A stretch of DNA of 64,000 bases. Source: Talpa occidentalis (Eukaryota; Chordata; Mammalia; Eulipotyphla; Talpidae). Positions 11,651 through 24,835 of the stretch are shown here, one piece after another. The stretch lies in the NCBI RefSeq assembly GCF_014898055.3, contig NW_023604861.1:100628083-100692082 (forward strand). The letters run 5' to 3'. Under the pieces are notes generated by a model. It made no database searches. It was not told the origin of the DNA and saw only the letters and a program-made list of their open reading frames with translations. The position numbers were made by a program, and so were the translations under genes. Within the stretch, counting starts at the first letter, position 1; each line of letters starts with the position of its first letter.

Positions 11651-12184
11651 AGATTGCTTTTCAATACAAGATGACATTTAAGAAGGATAAACATTACAAT
11701 AGGTCTAAAAAATAAACACTGGGGATATGGCTTAGCGTATGTGAAAACTTGAAGCAGGATGGTGGTTCCAGCCTGTAGGGGAATCTTAGAGCTCAGTTAG
11801 ACAATCTGGAGAAGGTGAGAAGGAAGGGGCAAGCAAACTCACTATGAGCTGGGTGAGAGTAGGGAATGATCTGGGGATTAATACCATAAAGACTTAAGGA
11901 GCACTGTGAATGTTGCAAAGCACCCCAAAGGCCACAGTTTGGGGAGCTGTTTAGGCAGCACCAGAACATTCTTTTAGGATTCCTGAGTTTACAACATTAG
12001 TACCTGATGAATGATATTTACTAAAGAATATAAATTCTTTTGTTCTGGTGATAGCCCTGCTTTTGAATTTGTTAGGGTTTTTTTTTTTTTTAATAGGATG
12101 GGCAAAGAACATTCTCTTCTAGACAGATCAAGACAAAAAGAGCTATTGCATGGAGTTCTGGGTGATATTTGGAAAAAAACTTTT

Positions 12185-12305
12185 ACTTTCACATTTGACA
12201 AAAGACCAACATATGCACATGTTGAGGTGGGAAGCAGTACTTATGAAATTTACATAGTATTGTAAACCAATGGTAAATCAATAAAATTTTATTTGAAAAA
12301 AAGAC
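12185..12305 (+). repeat. L1-type 3' end fragment
   Basis: TATTGTAAACCAATGGTAAA then TCAATAAAATTTTATTTG and an A-rich end. The same TGTAAACCA-type terminus appears at 23300 and 63350. Confidence 0.5.
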
Positions 12306-13775
12306 TCAGATATGACATAACAAAGGAGGAAGGTATTTCATGGATAAAGGGAAACTATAACAATCTACTGCTGTTCATTGATCCCCAAATATTCCTGGAC
12401 TATTGTATGGTTTTTCTCTGTTTCTAAAATAATATTTTGTTTATTGTAAAATAAAGGCCACCAGCACATTTTCTATCCAGCAATCTTCTCTGGACTGATG
12501 TCTTTGAATGGGGTGGAGCTCTCTGGTCATGTGTTCTGGGATGGAGGGGGGTGTGAATCTCACTGGGAAGCAGACACCCCTGCACATCTTAATTGATTTA
12601 ATCTGACAGTCCTGATGGGTGAGGGCCCTGGAGGAAGTTGGACTTGTCCCCTTGTGTGCTGCTTCTCTGAAAGCCCTGTGTTGGTTTGGCCAGGCCATCT
12701 TTGCACTGCACAGCTAAACACGACAAGCTTGCAGATGCATTTCTACCCTTTCCTTGCCCACTGCTAGGGAGCCCATGCCAGGACTCAGCTGCCTTCTGCT
12801 GACATGAACTTGCTTCCCTTGCATTCAGCTGGGTGGTACTACCAGTGACACTGAGTTGAAAAGCCCTTCTTAGTCCAGAGAGTAACTTAAAGTGGAGAAT
12901 TCAACATCCCTCCCTTGGCAACTGGAATGGAGGCTGTAATGTGCAACAGCTCTGGAGGGCTTGAGTCCAACCATCGAAAACCTGTAAAGATTCACTCTAA
13001 AAAAGGCTCCCCTGGCAGTGAAAGCTGAAATATGGAGGCAAAAGTGACTAGGGGAGCCATGGGGAAATCAGGGTGTGTGTGATAGAAAGCCTCTGGAAGA
13101 CTGAGTTAGCTGGCTGATGGTAAGGAAGATGCTTCCAGGTCTCTGGGTGTGCATACTCCAGCTGCAGAGAAGGAGTTGGCCGCCCCAGATGAAGGACCCC
13201 AGCAATGTTTCATTTTGACCTACCTGCAAAAGACAATGTAGCTCTTCTGACCTTAGCATGTTTGTCATTGACCTTGGAAAGGTTGGACATGAGAATGGAA
13301 GCTTCCTACTTTATTGCTTTTTACTCTTCTGGTCTACAGCAAAATGCCAAGAGATTATGGGCTATCTTAATTTCATGCTACTCTGAACTTTCTTCTCACT
13401 AGGGGTTCAATGCCAGAGATTGTGTCTAGAGATGAAATAATGTGGAGAGAGACAAGACCTACTGCAGCCTACTGAGGTCCATGCTTTAGTCCTGAAGAAG
13501 GAGGTTCTATTGTGAGAGCATCTCTTAACCTCCATGTACTTTGTAGTATTTTAAAGCAATATCTATTAGAGATCCTGTTACATATATACGTATTTATCAT
13601 ATAGCCATTAAATAAACTTCTATGTATGTTCAATTCAGTGAGGCCTATAACAGTGCAGCCCCAAACTGCTATCCTCATGGGAACTTTACAATATTACAAT
13701 AAAACAATAAAATTTACCTGAGCTCCTTGGTTACATTAAAAAACAAAACAAAACAAAAAAACAACCAACCCAACA

Positions 13776-14800
13776 AACCCAGCTTCAATGAGATAAAATT
13801 TACATACTATGCTATTCATCCATTTAAAATATATAATTTAATGTGTTTTAGTAGAGTCACAGGTTTGTGCAACTGTAATCACTATCTATTTTTAGATTTT
13901 TTTTGTCTCCCTTAAAATAAACCCTGTAACCATCAACAATCGTCATTTCCTTCACTCCATGTTTCCCTTGGTCTAGCCCTAATCTACTTTCATTGGTATA
14001 CATTTGACCCTTTTGACATTTGACACAGATAGCAGTATACAGTATGTGGTCTTTTGTGACCCAGTTCTTCCACTTGTTCCCCAGGATGATCCCCATTGTA
14101 GCATGTATGAGTGCTGGAATATGGCTGAACCACATTCCATTGTATAGGTGTACCCCATTTTGTTTATTCTTTAATTGATGAACACTTGGTTGTTTCCACT
14201 CTGGGGTTATTACAAGGAAAGCTATGCATATTCATGTGTAAGTTTTATGTGGACATAGCTTTTTATTTCTTTGGGTGCCTACCTAGGAGTGAATAGCTTG
14301 AGCCTATGGTAACTCTATGTTTAATCTTTTGAGGAATAGCAAGACTGTTTTTCAAAGAAGCATTGCACTATTTTGCATTCCCGCCAGGGTTCCCACTTCT
14401 TTGTATGCTTGCCAGCATTTGGTGTTGTCCATCTTTTTGATGCTAGCAATCCTAGCACATGCTCATTATGACTTTGATTGCACTTTCCTAGTGACTAATG
14501 CTGTTGAGCATCTTTTCATGTACTTATTCTGCTTTGGAGAATGTCTATTCAAATCCTTTGCCCTTAAATTTTTGCTTATTATTGATTTGGAATGTTTATG
14601 TGTTCTGCATAAAAGTCCCTTTTCAGATATGCAATTTGCAAATATTTTCTCCTTGTCTGTGGATTAACTTTTCACTTTTAAATATTCTAATTGTTTGGAG
14701 CAAAACCATTTTAAGTTTTGATGTAGTGCAGTTCATCTATTTTTGTCACTTGTCCTTTCTTGACTACTTTTAGTGGTAATAGCTGCTTAAACTTATGGTT
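13776..14800 (-). mobile_element. Old L1 LINE, 3' part, reverse orientation
   Basis: Plus strand shows the reverse complement of L1M-type 3' sequence and ORF2 end: ATAAAATTTACATAC, GTTTGTGCAACTGTAATCAC, GGCTGAACCACATTCCATTG, GGTTGTTTCCACTCTGG, then GGGTGCCTACCTAGGAGTG. Frames are broken. The two overlapping plus-strand open frames of 90-116 codons inside (14317-14773) are antisense L1, not genes. Confidence 0.85.
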
Positions 14801-16663
14801 CTATAAAAATTTTCAAAGTGCAAAGCAGACAGCAAGTGTTCAATAGATATAGGCTATCATTATTACTTAGTTTTTGATAACGGCTACACTTCTGACACAG
14901 TAGCTTAAAGAGGTAGGAATTCCTCTAATTTGCACATTTTTAACCCATATTACTCATCTGGTCATTTCATAGGATTAAAAACTGATTAGGAAGAAACCCT
15001 GGGACTCTCTAGTCTGACTCCCCAGGAAAGAAATGGAGCATGGCATGTACAAAATCTCATAGCAAATGAGCTTCCCAACACTACCTCTTACAACTTGTAT
15101 ACAAGTATACAAGTTTCCTTTTTTACTTCCATAACTTGCTGTTTCAATGCAAATCTCCAGACAGCTGTGATCTTGAACAAGGTCAAAGTCAGCTCGCAAG
15201 CGAGGCTGAGTGGCCTAGAGAGAGAGCAGCATCTCGTCTTAGTCTAGAATCATGTTTGGCTCCTGAAAACCCTCCGCTTAACCCAATCAGTCACTAAATA
15301 AACCAAATCCATTCCTCTCCTGTGTGTAAAGCAAATAAAGTGAGCTTCTGAATGTCAGCAGCATGTGGTGTTTAATTTGCATCTCACCAAGAAACACAAG
15401 ACTTAAGGATGATGAGCAAAAGGGATTTTTATGGAAACCAAATCACAGCATCTGAGACAGACTTGTGGCCGTATCAGCTTAAGCTGTGATCTTGTTAGCT
15501 GTCACAAACTAAGTTGGTTTGTTCCTCGGATAAGAACTCTGAGGACAAACATGTACTATTCAGGTATTTTTGTAGGAAGTACTGTTCATAAAGACCCTTT
15601 CAAATGCTGTGTAATAGAGCAGAGCTGGTACTGACTATGTTTGGCGACAAGAAGAGGGATCACAATTAAAATACACAAAAACATAGGCTATGCATCTCTC
15701 CCAAGAAGACAGTGTTTCCAGAAATGGTTAATTCAGAGGCTTAGTGCTCTCATTAAAGATGCAGGTTTTTCCCATCTGTTCTCACTGCTGTCCTTGGCTT
15801 ATCCTCACTTCCCCAAGGTGGCTGCTATAGTCACTACACGCACATGACAACATCCAGATAAAGGGAGATGAGTCCCGGAGGCTAGTACTCCTCCAACACA
15901 CCCCGCAGAGGCTGTGCTCCTAAGAGAACCTGTGGGGAGACACTCAAAACTCAAAATGACACCCACGTACAGAAGCTGAGAGTGAGCCAAACCTGTGAGG
16001 GAGGGATTATGATGGTATTTTATTCCAGGACATTAATGTTAAAACCTGGCCTTTGTTTCTTTAAGGCTTGCTGGAAATAGATAGGTTGTTTTATGGGCAG
16101 ACTGAGCCAAGAGAGAGAAAGAGGATGTTAAGGAAAAGAAGGGGGTGCTCAAATAAACTAGAATGCGGTCTATAATATAATTTTATTTGCTGTATTATTT
16201 CTGAGTATAGTGCCAATAAGTCTGAATCCTATGACTCACCAGCTCCACCATCATGGAGAATGTATAATCGTTATCCCCGAAATGAGTTCTTCCACTAACA
16301 ACAAAAGCATCACCAAGCAGTGTACAACAGGTTGATAAAATGCTCAGCCCAGCAAGGTCTCCCATTCTCCTGGGCATCACTTGGGACAAGCCTGGCCTGC
16401 GAGGCTGCAGTGTGTTCCTGCACTGGACACCCACCATAGCCTCAGGAAATGCAGCCAGGCCTGGATGAGGCAAAGGTGAGAGGATGGAAACATGTAGTAG
16501 GGACTGTCCTTGCCAAGAAGGCGCTCTGAGTGGGAGTTTTGGTTTGTCTTGTCAGAATTACTTTTTTTCTCTAATGAAGGAAAACTGAGCTGAGGGTTCA
16601 CAGGAGATTTTAGGGGTGGGAGGAAGGAGGCAGGGGGAAGGTGTGTGGCCAGCTGGATAGCAG

Positions 16664-16735
16664 AGTCCACATGGTGGTGGTGCTGTCACCACCAATTTGG
16701 TGGTGGCATCATGGTGGTGCTGCCATCAATTTCAA
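16664..16735. repeat. Short tandem GGTGGT-rich duplication
   Basis: CATGGTGGTGGTGCTGTCAC and CATGGTGGTGCTGCCATCAA are diverged tandem copies, each followed by a CAATTT block. Local low-complexity repeat of no known function. Confidence 0.6.
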
Positions 16736-17859
16736 GAAGCAAAGGAATTTAGGCCTCAGAGTATCACATGAGAAAAAACACTTCATGCGGATCTTCAGAC
16801 CTTCATAGTAGGCCTTTCCTGATGCTGACTGAGGGCAGTGACCCAGCTTCCCCAAGTCCTGGAATCAGGACCAGCCATATAATTCACTGCAACAAAGGAT
16901 ATGAAACCTTTGATCAAAAAGCAGGAAAAAAGTGTCATCACAAGTGATAAAATATAGAGCTTCCTTATTTCTTCCATGACCTCTCAAATGGTTATGGTGT
17001 TTTTTTATTTGCTATTTGGGATACCTATGAGGTGAGTATAGCCTCTCACAGCCTCATTGCACTGTGCCTTGGTTGCAGGGTTATGAGGTTGAACCAGGCA
17101 ATTCCTCTACCCATGGGCCTGCTGTGCCAACTAACACTAAGAAGGAAGAATGACCCTGAACACTGGGGTATACTGGACACCTGGATCAAGGCGGCAAGAG
17201 GCTTGCCTTGAAGAGTTACCCAAGGAGTTGGGCCTTGCTGCCTGGGGGAGGAAGGAGGTACAGTGGTGCCTGGGCGTGGTGCCCTAATCACCCTGAATGT
17301 GGTCATGCCAGGGGATACAGGATGGCAGCAGCAACTTTACAGGGCAGACAGGGGAGTGCTGGGTGAAGCCAGGTCCTGGGCATGGGTGCAGCGGTAGAGA
17401 ATCCACCCAGTGAGGTGGGCAGTATGTCAGTCAATGTTCCAAGTTCCTCCTGCTCACTCCCCTGTCCCCTGGACTTCAGTTAAGAAACACAAATTCAAAT
17501 ATCAAGCTGTTAAGAATTCAAGAGAGAAACTGCAGAGCTTGAGACCAAGTGCGAACAGTCTGAGTATGAGGCCCCAGAGGCTGGCACAGGTCACTGGCAT
17601 ATGAAGCTGCTCCTGCCTGCAGCCATAGGTTTCTACTATCTTTGTCCTTGCAAACAAAATGCCTGCTGCACAGGCCATCAGTGGGCTCCTGGGATCACTA
17701 CCTTTACAGGGGGTCGGTTCCAGCCTATGATCTACTTGGTTACCTATTTACTTGAATTCCCTGACTTGCTCAATAATGTAATGGTGGAAGAAAATTTTGC
17801 AGACCGTCTTTAGGTAACCAAGGTGGTGATAGTTTTTGAAGCTCAAAGGAGGCTCTGTG

Positions 17860-18045
17860 GAGATAGGATTTTAAATAACTTGGAGTCCTATGTAATTAAA
17901 ATAAGTTGAATTAAAATTGCCCCTTCAGTAATTGCTTTTCTATTACACTATTTACTACTAATGCCATTGTGTAACTTATCTCATTAATTACACTTGGAAA
18001 AAAGCTAGGCAATGAATAATTAAAATGAAGTGATAACTGGGGGAA
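17860..18045. promoter_or_regulatory. Candidate conserved AT-rich regulatory block
   Basis: About 185 bp with repeated homeodomain-type cores (TAATTA, AATTAAAAT, TAATTACACTTGG) and no sign of a mobile element. It looks like the conserved non-coding elements common in introns of developmental genes. I infer this from composition only. Confidence 0.25.
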
Positions 18046-19689
18046 TCATAGTGTGTAAGAAACGGAGCTTCAAAGAAAGTGTGAGCCTTGCAGCCTGACA
18101 GCCATATGCTAAAAGGTGATGCTTTTGGCCCCTCACCCACTACTCTTAGAGGTCAACAGAAAAATCCTTTTGGCCTATGGCAGATGTGGAAACAGGCCAG
18201 GGATTCTCCTCAGTGACAGCAAAAAAGGTTTCCACTCTATCAAAACAGACAGTCTTTGGCATAAATAACTCAGCAAAATACAAATTAGCCACAGCACCAA
18301 AGGTCCTGTCAGAGCTGGGGCAGAAGCTCAGGTCTCTCAGAAGTGGGGGTCTGAAGTCCTTGGGATGTGGATGGTGGGAGGGAAAGTGCAGGCCTCTGTG
18401 AGATACGTCCAGCCAGCATATGGTGCCTCCCCAACCTGGACTTCCACTTAGGCCCAATGCTTGCAGCTAGTATGGCATACACTCCACATACAGAGACACA
18501 CACTCAGATGGAAAATCAAGAGCAATGTCATACACAATCTTTCTGGAAGTGATAAGCTTATGCTACCATCTGAAAAGAGTGAGTGCAATTTTGATTTTAG
18601 TTACATCCATAGTTTCTATACAGATCCCTTTCCAGAATCTTGGCATTTTCTTATGCAATTTCCAATAAGGATCAAATGTTTTTTACAGAACATTTTGTTT
18701 GTAATGGTCTTTCAATCAAACCATGATCGAAATCATCACACTATCATACTATGTAAAGTTGTCAGTTAAAATACAGGGCACCATTGAAATTTGATTTTCA
18801 GATAGGCAATAAATAATGTGCAACATTAGGGATACAATTATACTAAAGCATTATTTGTTGTTCCTGTATTTTTATTTGCTAAACCTTAGCAACCTTAGGT
18901 TTGTGATCTTTCTTATCCCCCATCCACCATAAAAACACACAGTGTCAAGCACAGAGGAGACATTCCTGGAATGTTTGGGGATGAATCACTTAAGGTGGAT
19001 GATTGGCACTTGGCAACAGCATCACTGTTCAATAATGTGCAGGGAATTCCTGCTGTAGATTTTGCAAAGTGTCTCCTGGGCTATTTAATGGGATTCTAGA
19101 TGAAATGACACATGAGAGGATTAATTACAACTGATCACAGATCTGGAAGCTGGGGACTTGGGAATTCATATTTCAGGTTGCCAAAACTGTCTTTTACGAG
19201 CAATGTAACAGAACAGACAGTGTGATGGAGAACAGTCAGGAAATAAAAGTACAGGAGTGGTAAAATGTCACCTGAGTTGACTTCAAAGTCACAAAATTCA
19301 AGGTTAAAATATTGCTTTTTAAAGCATTTGAATGAGTTGAAAAGGATCATGTATTCACTTCCCCAGTGAAACAAAACTTCACAACTGCAGCACCCGACTG
19401 CTAATTTAGAAACATAAAGTAGTCATATGAGATTAGAATTTCTATAAAAAAAATTACTGAATAGCCTTCCAAAGCAGGTGTAGCAAATGCTGACACTGAA
19501 GGGTTTTTAGTGCACTAAACTACCAAGTTCTACTCATCCTAAGCTGCATTCTGTTGCATTTGGAGAAAAGGATACTGGAAGATGCTATTTTATTCAACAG
19601 AACACGTTTGGGAATAATGTGGGAATTAATAAAGACTTGCCCTCCTTGGGAAAGAAAGTGGTACCTGCAAACCTAGAGTTCATTTCCCA

Positions 19690-20112
19690 AACTCATGTTT
19701 ATCATTGCCAGACAAAACATTTACAATGAAATACTACTCAGCAATAAAAAAGATGCAATTTTGTCACTTGTGACCATGTATGAAGTGTGAGGGTATTATG
19801 CTAAGTGAAATGAGCCAGATGGAGAAAGACAAATACCATTATGATTTAACTCATATGTGGAAGATAAAGAAACAAATGCACAACCAAATAAAATGAAAAT
19901 AAACTCTTGGTTTATAAGAACAGACCGATGGTTACTAGAGGGGAAAAGGGCTGGGTAAAATGGGTAAAGGGGGTCAGTTGTATGGTGGTGGGTGGAAATT
20001 AGACCTTTGGTGGTGATCATAGTATATACACGTGTTGAAATATAATGCTGTATGCCTGAAGCTTCCATAAAGGTTATAAACCAAAGTTACTTTGATAAAA
20101 ATTTAAAAAAGG
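19690..20112 (+). mobile_element. Old L1 3' end
   Basis: ORF2 end and 3' UTR: AATGAAATACTACTCAGCAA, then GACCATGTATGAAGTG, GCTAAGTGAAATGAGCCAGA, CTCATATGTGGAAGATAAAG, and a short A-rich tail near 20102-20112. Frames are degraded. Confidence 0.85.
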
Positions 20113-20344
20113 AAGAAAAAGTTGCCAGTCTTCCCTAAGTTGGGATCAAGAGTTAAAGGGAAAGAAGGTGCTGGGGTGATGGAATGTTTTGACTTTTATT
20201 ATTATTCATCAAGCTATTCAGGCTGCTTTTTCTTTTTTTCTGTTAGCAACTGTACTACCAAAAAGTATATAATCTGTAATTAGCTTTTTGTTTCATGCAG
20301 TTCTTTTGCAGCAGTAATGTCCTTAGGCCTGACAACAATACTTC

Positions 20345-20450
20345 AGGGTGGACAGAGTGAATATTACCATCCCCACTTTACAGATGAGAAAGAAGACTCA
20401 GAGGAACAGTGTGAAGGCTGTGCATGGGCGCACACTGGGTGCCAAGCTCT
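20345..20450 (+). repeat. MIR fragment
   Basis: CCATCCCCACTTTACAGATG followed by AGAAAGAAGACTCAGAGGAA is the MIR core region. Edges approximate. Confidence 0.5.
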
Positions 20451-21143
20451 GACAGCCCCGTTATGGAGCTTGTCTTCCTGGGAAGGCAGGGGACGAAGCA
20501 TCACAACTGTGATGAGTGTCTGGAGAGGCAAGCAGAGGGTGCTGTGGGGGAGGACAGTAAAGGCAGGCGGTCTGATCAGGGAGATGTGTAAGCTGCGACA
20601 TGGCTTTAGGGCAGGAGCAGATCAGTAAGGGGGAGGTTGGCAGGGAGGGGGAAGGAGAACAGTTCCAGGCAGCCTATGCTGGGGTTGGGAAATGAGTCTG
20701 TGGCAGAGGCAGGGCTAAAGGGAAAGGGAGGAGTCAGGGGTGTGCCCTCCTGTTCAGACCTCCTGGTATCCAGGGTCGATGTGGTCTCCCCTACCCTAGA
20801 GCTCTATTTCATTCAACTGAGACAAGAAGATCAGGATGACTGATGACCTGAGTGCCCAGAAGAACAATGGGTGGGTAGAGTTCATATCTTAAAGACCCAC
20901 GAGCTACAGAATTGCTATAGAGATGAGAGCAAAAGTTGACCTTCATTTTGATATGTTAGTGAATGGCTAATATTTCTCCAGCCAGTGGGAAGAAAAAAAG
21001 AAAACATCAAGAAATATAAGTCTTAGGAAAAAAAGGTTTGGCTTTCCTCTCGAACCATCCTATAAATCTAAGTAATGACCATGCACTTATTGTTTTTTTT
21101 TTTTTTTTTTGGTCATTTTATATTTTAAGTGCAGAACACAAAT

Positions 21144-21167
21144 GGAGGGGGTGGGGGTGGGGGGGCT
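21144..21167 (+). repeat. G-tract with quadruplex potential
   Basis: GGGGGTGGGGGTGGGGGGG contains enough G runs to fold as a G-quadruplex. In the AFF2 transcript it would be C-rich. Confidence 0.6.
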
Positions 21168-21559
21168 GAAATTCCTAGAACTAGTTTCTTGGAGAGAACA
21201 GACCTAGATGGGGTATGTTCTACCCGCAAGCCCCCAGTGGAGTCCTGCATGGGAGTCTGTTCATCCCTGTTTTATGTTCAAATATGGAGGGAGCCAAGAG
21301 TACTTCCCTTGCTTAAATGTGACTGCACATCTGAGCCTCTGCCACACAGGTGGGCGAGGGGAGAGAGCTGCTCTTTTTCTTGTTGGCAGCACTCAAGTCT
21401 ATGCTGTGTGTGAGCAGCTAAAGGGATCAGATTTTGTCTTTCAGTGGGGCAGATGAGGTCCTAGGGGCACCAGGCACCAAGCAGCTGCACCTACGGCATC
21501 TGCCAGGTCCTCTCCGCTGGGGGACACACTGCCACCCTAAAGCCTGGCTCCAGCCAGCT

Positions 21560-21720
21560 CTCGCCCTTCATCAACCTTGTGCAAATGATTCCATTGCTCT
21601 AGGTTTCCATTTCTCCATGTGTAAAATGGGGACAATGGCATCCAAGGGCTGTCGGGAATGAGATGGGATGACATCCCGCTCCAGCTCAGGGCCTGGTGCA
21701 GCAGGCTTCCTACTCCAGAT
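21560..21720 (+). repeat. MIR fragment
   Basis: TTGTGCAAATGATTCCATTG, then TTTCTCCATGTGTAAAATGG, resembling the MIR 'cctcagtttcctcatctgta' region. Diverged. Confidence 0.45.
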
Positions 21721-22949
21721 GCCTGAACACCACCTGCCTTTGTCAGAAAGGAATGGATTATCATTCAGCTTTATGTTCATCTTCCCACAACAGCAAGGGA
21801 CCACATGACTGTTCTTTTGCAATTACATGAAAAGCTCAGTGACTCCAAAAGGAATAGAAATAGGGACCTTCTTTATGTTTTCCCTCCGAGATGTAAGAAA
21901 TAACGCCATGCTTCAGTAGCATTCATGGCTGGAAGTGCCTTCACACATGTGTGTTACTTTCCTTCTCTCCTCCCCGTACCAGGATTGGACTGACTAAAAA
22001 GGGCTTCTGTCTCCATTTGAGAAATGTGGCCTAAAGTGGGTCCCTGCCTCACTGGCTGTGAAAAGGAAAAATGAGGCCACAGGGAGGCTAAATGGACAGA
22101 GCTGGGTTGGGCTGGGCTGGGCTTCAGGGAGGCCCTGTCCAACTGGCCAGCCTAGGGCCAGCAAGCAGGCTGACCTGGCCTGTGAAATGAAGAAAGGGAC
22201 TATAGACTCACAAGTATTGGTTTGGTTTCAACATTTAATCTAGCTGATCTGTAATTAATTAGTGAGCCTTGACACACTGAACACTGCCTATCCGGACATG
22301 AGGAAGAATGGGTTGTGTAAAAACGCAAACCCAAGGCTACTGAGATAGCAGGAGAGGAGGCAAGGTTGAGGAATCATGGTCCTGAGTAACAGGAATGCAA
22401 ATAACCTGGCTTTGACAGGGGCTGATGAGGCCAGTGGTGGGCACTGCTGCCTGTAGGCCGCTGGGCAGCAGCTGACTGGTCAGTCACTTGCCTGGGAGCC
22501 AGCACAGGGAAAGAAGCAGGGTGGAGTAGGGAAAGGTCAGGCCAATCCAGTGGATGGGGAGCATATTAACCTTTCAACAGCAGCAGGGGGGCTCATCGGG
22601 CTCCAAAATGCAGTCATCAAAGGTCAGCTAGCCAGCATGGCCTCACTGGCCCAAGGCTGCCTGGGTGGTGGGGGGCGGTGGCAGTCAATGGAATGGGACA
22701 CCAGGAGGCTGATTGGGGAATGGAGAAGAGAAGTGAAGGAGCAGGCCCCTTGCCCAGCAGCTGGAGGGGCAGCGTGTTCCAGCTGGCTCCCGGAGTCTGA
22801 AGAGTGAAATAGCCCCTGGGAGGACTAGCTGGGAGGGGCTTTGGTTAGTTTTGTCCACTAAAAGTATATTCTAAAAAACGAAACAAAACAGAATTGGTGT
22901 CATAGTTTAAATAAACTTCCATCAAAAACAGCTAAGTAGCTTGGGTTTA

Positions 22950-23056
22950 AACAAAACAAAACAAAATAAACCAAAACAAAACAAAACAAAACAAAACAAA
23001 ACAAAACAAACCAAACCAAACCAAACCAAACCAAAACAAAACAAAGCAAAACAAAA
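22950..23056. repeat. (CAAAA)n pentanucleotide array
   Basis: About 107 bp of AACAA-type repeats with an internal block of CCAAA variants (near 23008-23034). Probably grown from a retroposon poly(A) tail. The Lys/Gln/Asn/Thr-rich open frame across it is an artefact. Confidence 0.9.
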
Positions 23057-23194
23057 GAATCCTAATCTATTGACTTTCAAACTACCCACCAACCACAAAT
23101 GTTTCTCCAGCTGGTCCTCACTTAGTAAAGACTAGACAAGAGGGTTATATCTAAAGACAGTAGCATCAGTGAGTTAAGAAACACACAATTGCAA

Positions 23195-23345
23195 AGGGGG
23201 CCAACAGTCTAGGGTAAAGGACTATGGGTACTTTGGTGGTGGGTGTGGTGTGGGGACTTAATCTGAGGAGGAAGGAATCTGTTTCCCTAAATCAGATATG
23301 GTGTTGTAAACCAATGTTACCTTAATTAAAAGAGAAAAAAGAAAT
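23195..23345 (+). repeat. L1 3' end fragment
   Basis: Contains ACTTTGGTGGTGGGTGTGG, then ATCAGATATGGTGTTGTAAA and CCAATGTTACCTTAATT with an A-rich tail. The same 3' terminus occurs at 63280-63390. Confidence 0.6.
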
Positions 23346-23943
23346 ATATTAACAACGCATCTTTTTCGTATCTTCTGGGTTTTTTTTTTTTTCCCCTGTA
23401 CAATATATTCTTTGTCACCCTTGGGTTCCTTTTAAATTAAGTTTAATTTCCTAAATCTGGGTCAGTAACATGGGGACCACAAAGGTGGGTGAGGGGAGAG
23501 ACTACAGATTGCATCTTCATGTGTCATCAGCTTAAATGTTTTAACAGAAATGGCCACCAGTTAACCAACATGATCTGGGCAGGACAGCAAACACTTGATT
23601 TGATCTAAGTAGCTAATTAGCTATATATTTAAAAAATCCGTAGACAGTAGTGACAAATATTGAAAACAATTGTAATTACACAATAGGTTTACTTAATGCC
23701 AACTTTGAGACATCTTTTTTGGATACACTAAAAAAAATTGGATACCTTAAACATGAAATGAGTAACAGATATTGGACACACAGTGTACTGCCATCCGTGG
23801 TTCAGCAGGGACAACTACATGATCTTCAAAAGGAGTATGACGGGAAGTATTTTACCTCCATCACTTTATCTACTTAGTCTGACAGAACAAGGCCAAAAAG
23901 GGAACATATAATGTAGACAATAATGGATGAAAGCTAGCAATTT

Positions 23944-24486
23944 TTTTATTTTTTATATATATATTTTATTTTATATATTTTTTACATCATTTTTCATTTT
24001 TGTAATGTATGGATTTTTATCTTGGCAATATTCCCCATACAATCCCCCCCCCCCTTATTTTGACCCTAATCCCTCTTCCCCTTCACCCTCTGTAATGTGT
24101 CTCTGGTTTATAGCTGCTTGTTGATTTTGATTTTTACTTTATTATAATTAGTCTTTTTCCTGGTCCCTTATTTAGGTTTTCTAAATTCCTGCTATGAGTG
24201 AGATCATCCAGTATATTCTACTCCTCGGTATTTATTTACCCTAAGGACACAGAAACATTAATTCAAAAGGGCACCTGCACCCCTTTGTTTATGGCAGCAC
24301 TATTTACAACAGCTAAGCTATGGAAATAACCCAAATGCCCCAAAATAGATGACTGGATCAAGAAGATGTGGTACATCTACACAATGGAATATTACTCAGC
24401 AATCAAAGATAGACTCATGCAATTTACAGCAACATAGATGGAGCTGGAAGGGATCATGCTCAGTGAAATAAGCCAGAAAGAAAAAT
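23944..24486 (-). mobile_element. 5'-inverted L1 (twin-priming product), with TSD
   Basis: The left part (23944 to about 24220) is an L1 3' UTR in minus orientation, starting at the T-rich (poly-A) end and containing CCCCATACAATCCCC. The right part (about 24221-24486) is the adjoining ORF2 end in plus orientation (ACCCTAAGGACACAGAAACA through AAATAAGCCAGAAAGAAAAA). The two parts are contiguous in an intact L1 and meet head to head here. CTAGCAATTT flanks both ends (23934-23943 and 24487-24496). The plus-strand open frame at 24438-24683 starts in L1 and is not a gene. Confidence 0.88.
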
Positions 24487-24835
24487 CTAGCAATTTAAAG
24501 TATGGTTTTCATGGTTATGTCACTCCATATATGGGGTGTCTAGTTCCGCCCCCACCCCCAGTCCCCTTCAGGAAGCAGGTTAAATGGAAAGCGTGGATGA
24601 TGAGTTCTGCTCTTCCCTGGTCACACACCCCAGCTACTGGAGCAGGGGAGGAGGTGGTGTCCGTTGGAGTGCTTCTCCTCTAGTGGGGAAGGAAGGCTGG
24701 AACCTCTAGCCTGTACTCCTGCACCTCCAGCCAGGAGGGAGACCATGCTTTCCCACTCTAGACTTATGGGAAAGGAGATCATCCTGAAGATCTAGGGATT
24801 TTAGTATATACAGGGACATATATTCACTTTTTCCT

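Noticed and set aside
14317..14773. Overlapping frames of 116 and 91 codons rich in Leu and Phe (membrane-like)
   Set aside because: They are antisense translations of an old L1 3' region.
17380..17450. A ruminant-type SINE suggested by GTGCAGCGGTAGAGAATCC
   Set aside because: Only the short A-box-like stretch matches. No B box, body or tail follows.
22950..23056. CRISPR-like or minisatellite array
   Set aside because: Units are five bases with no spacers; it is a simple pentanucleotide repeat in a mammalian intron.
23650..23877. A 75-codon frame (MTNIENNCNYTIGLLNANFE) next to an L1
   Set aside because: The peptide looks plausible, but I recognise no family, see no splice sites or flanking support, and the length is within chance for this AT content.
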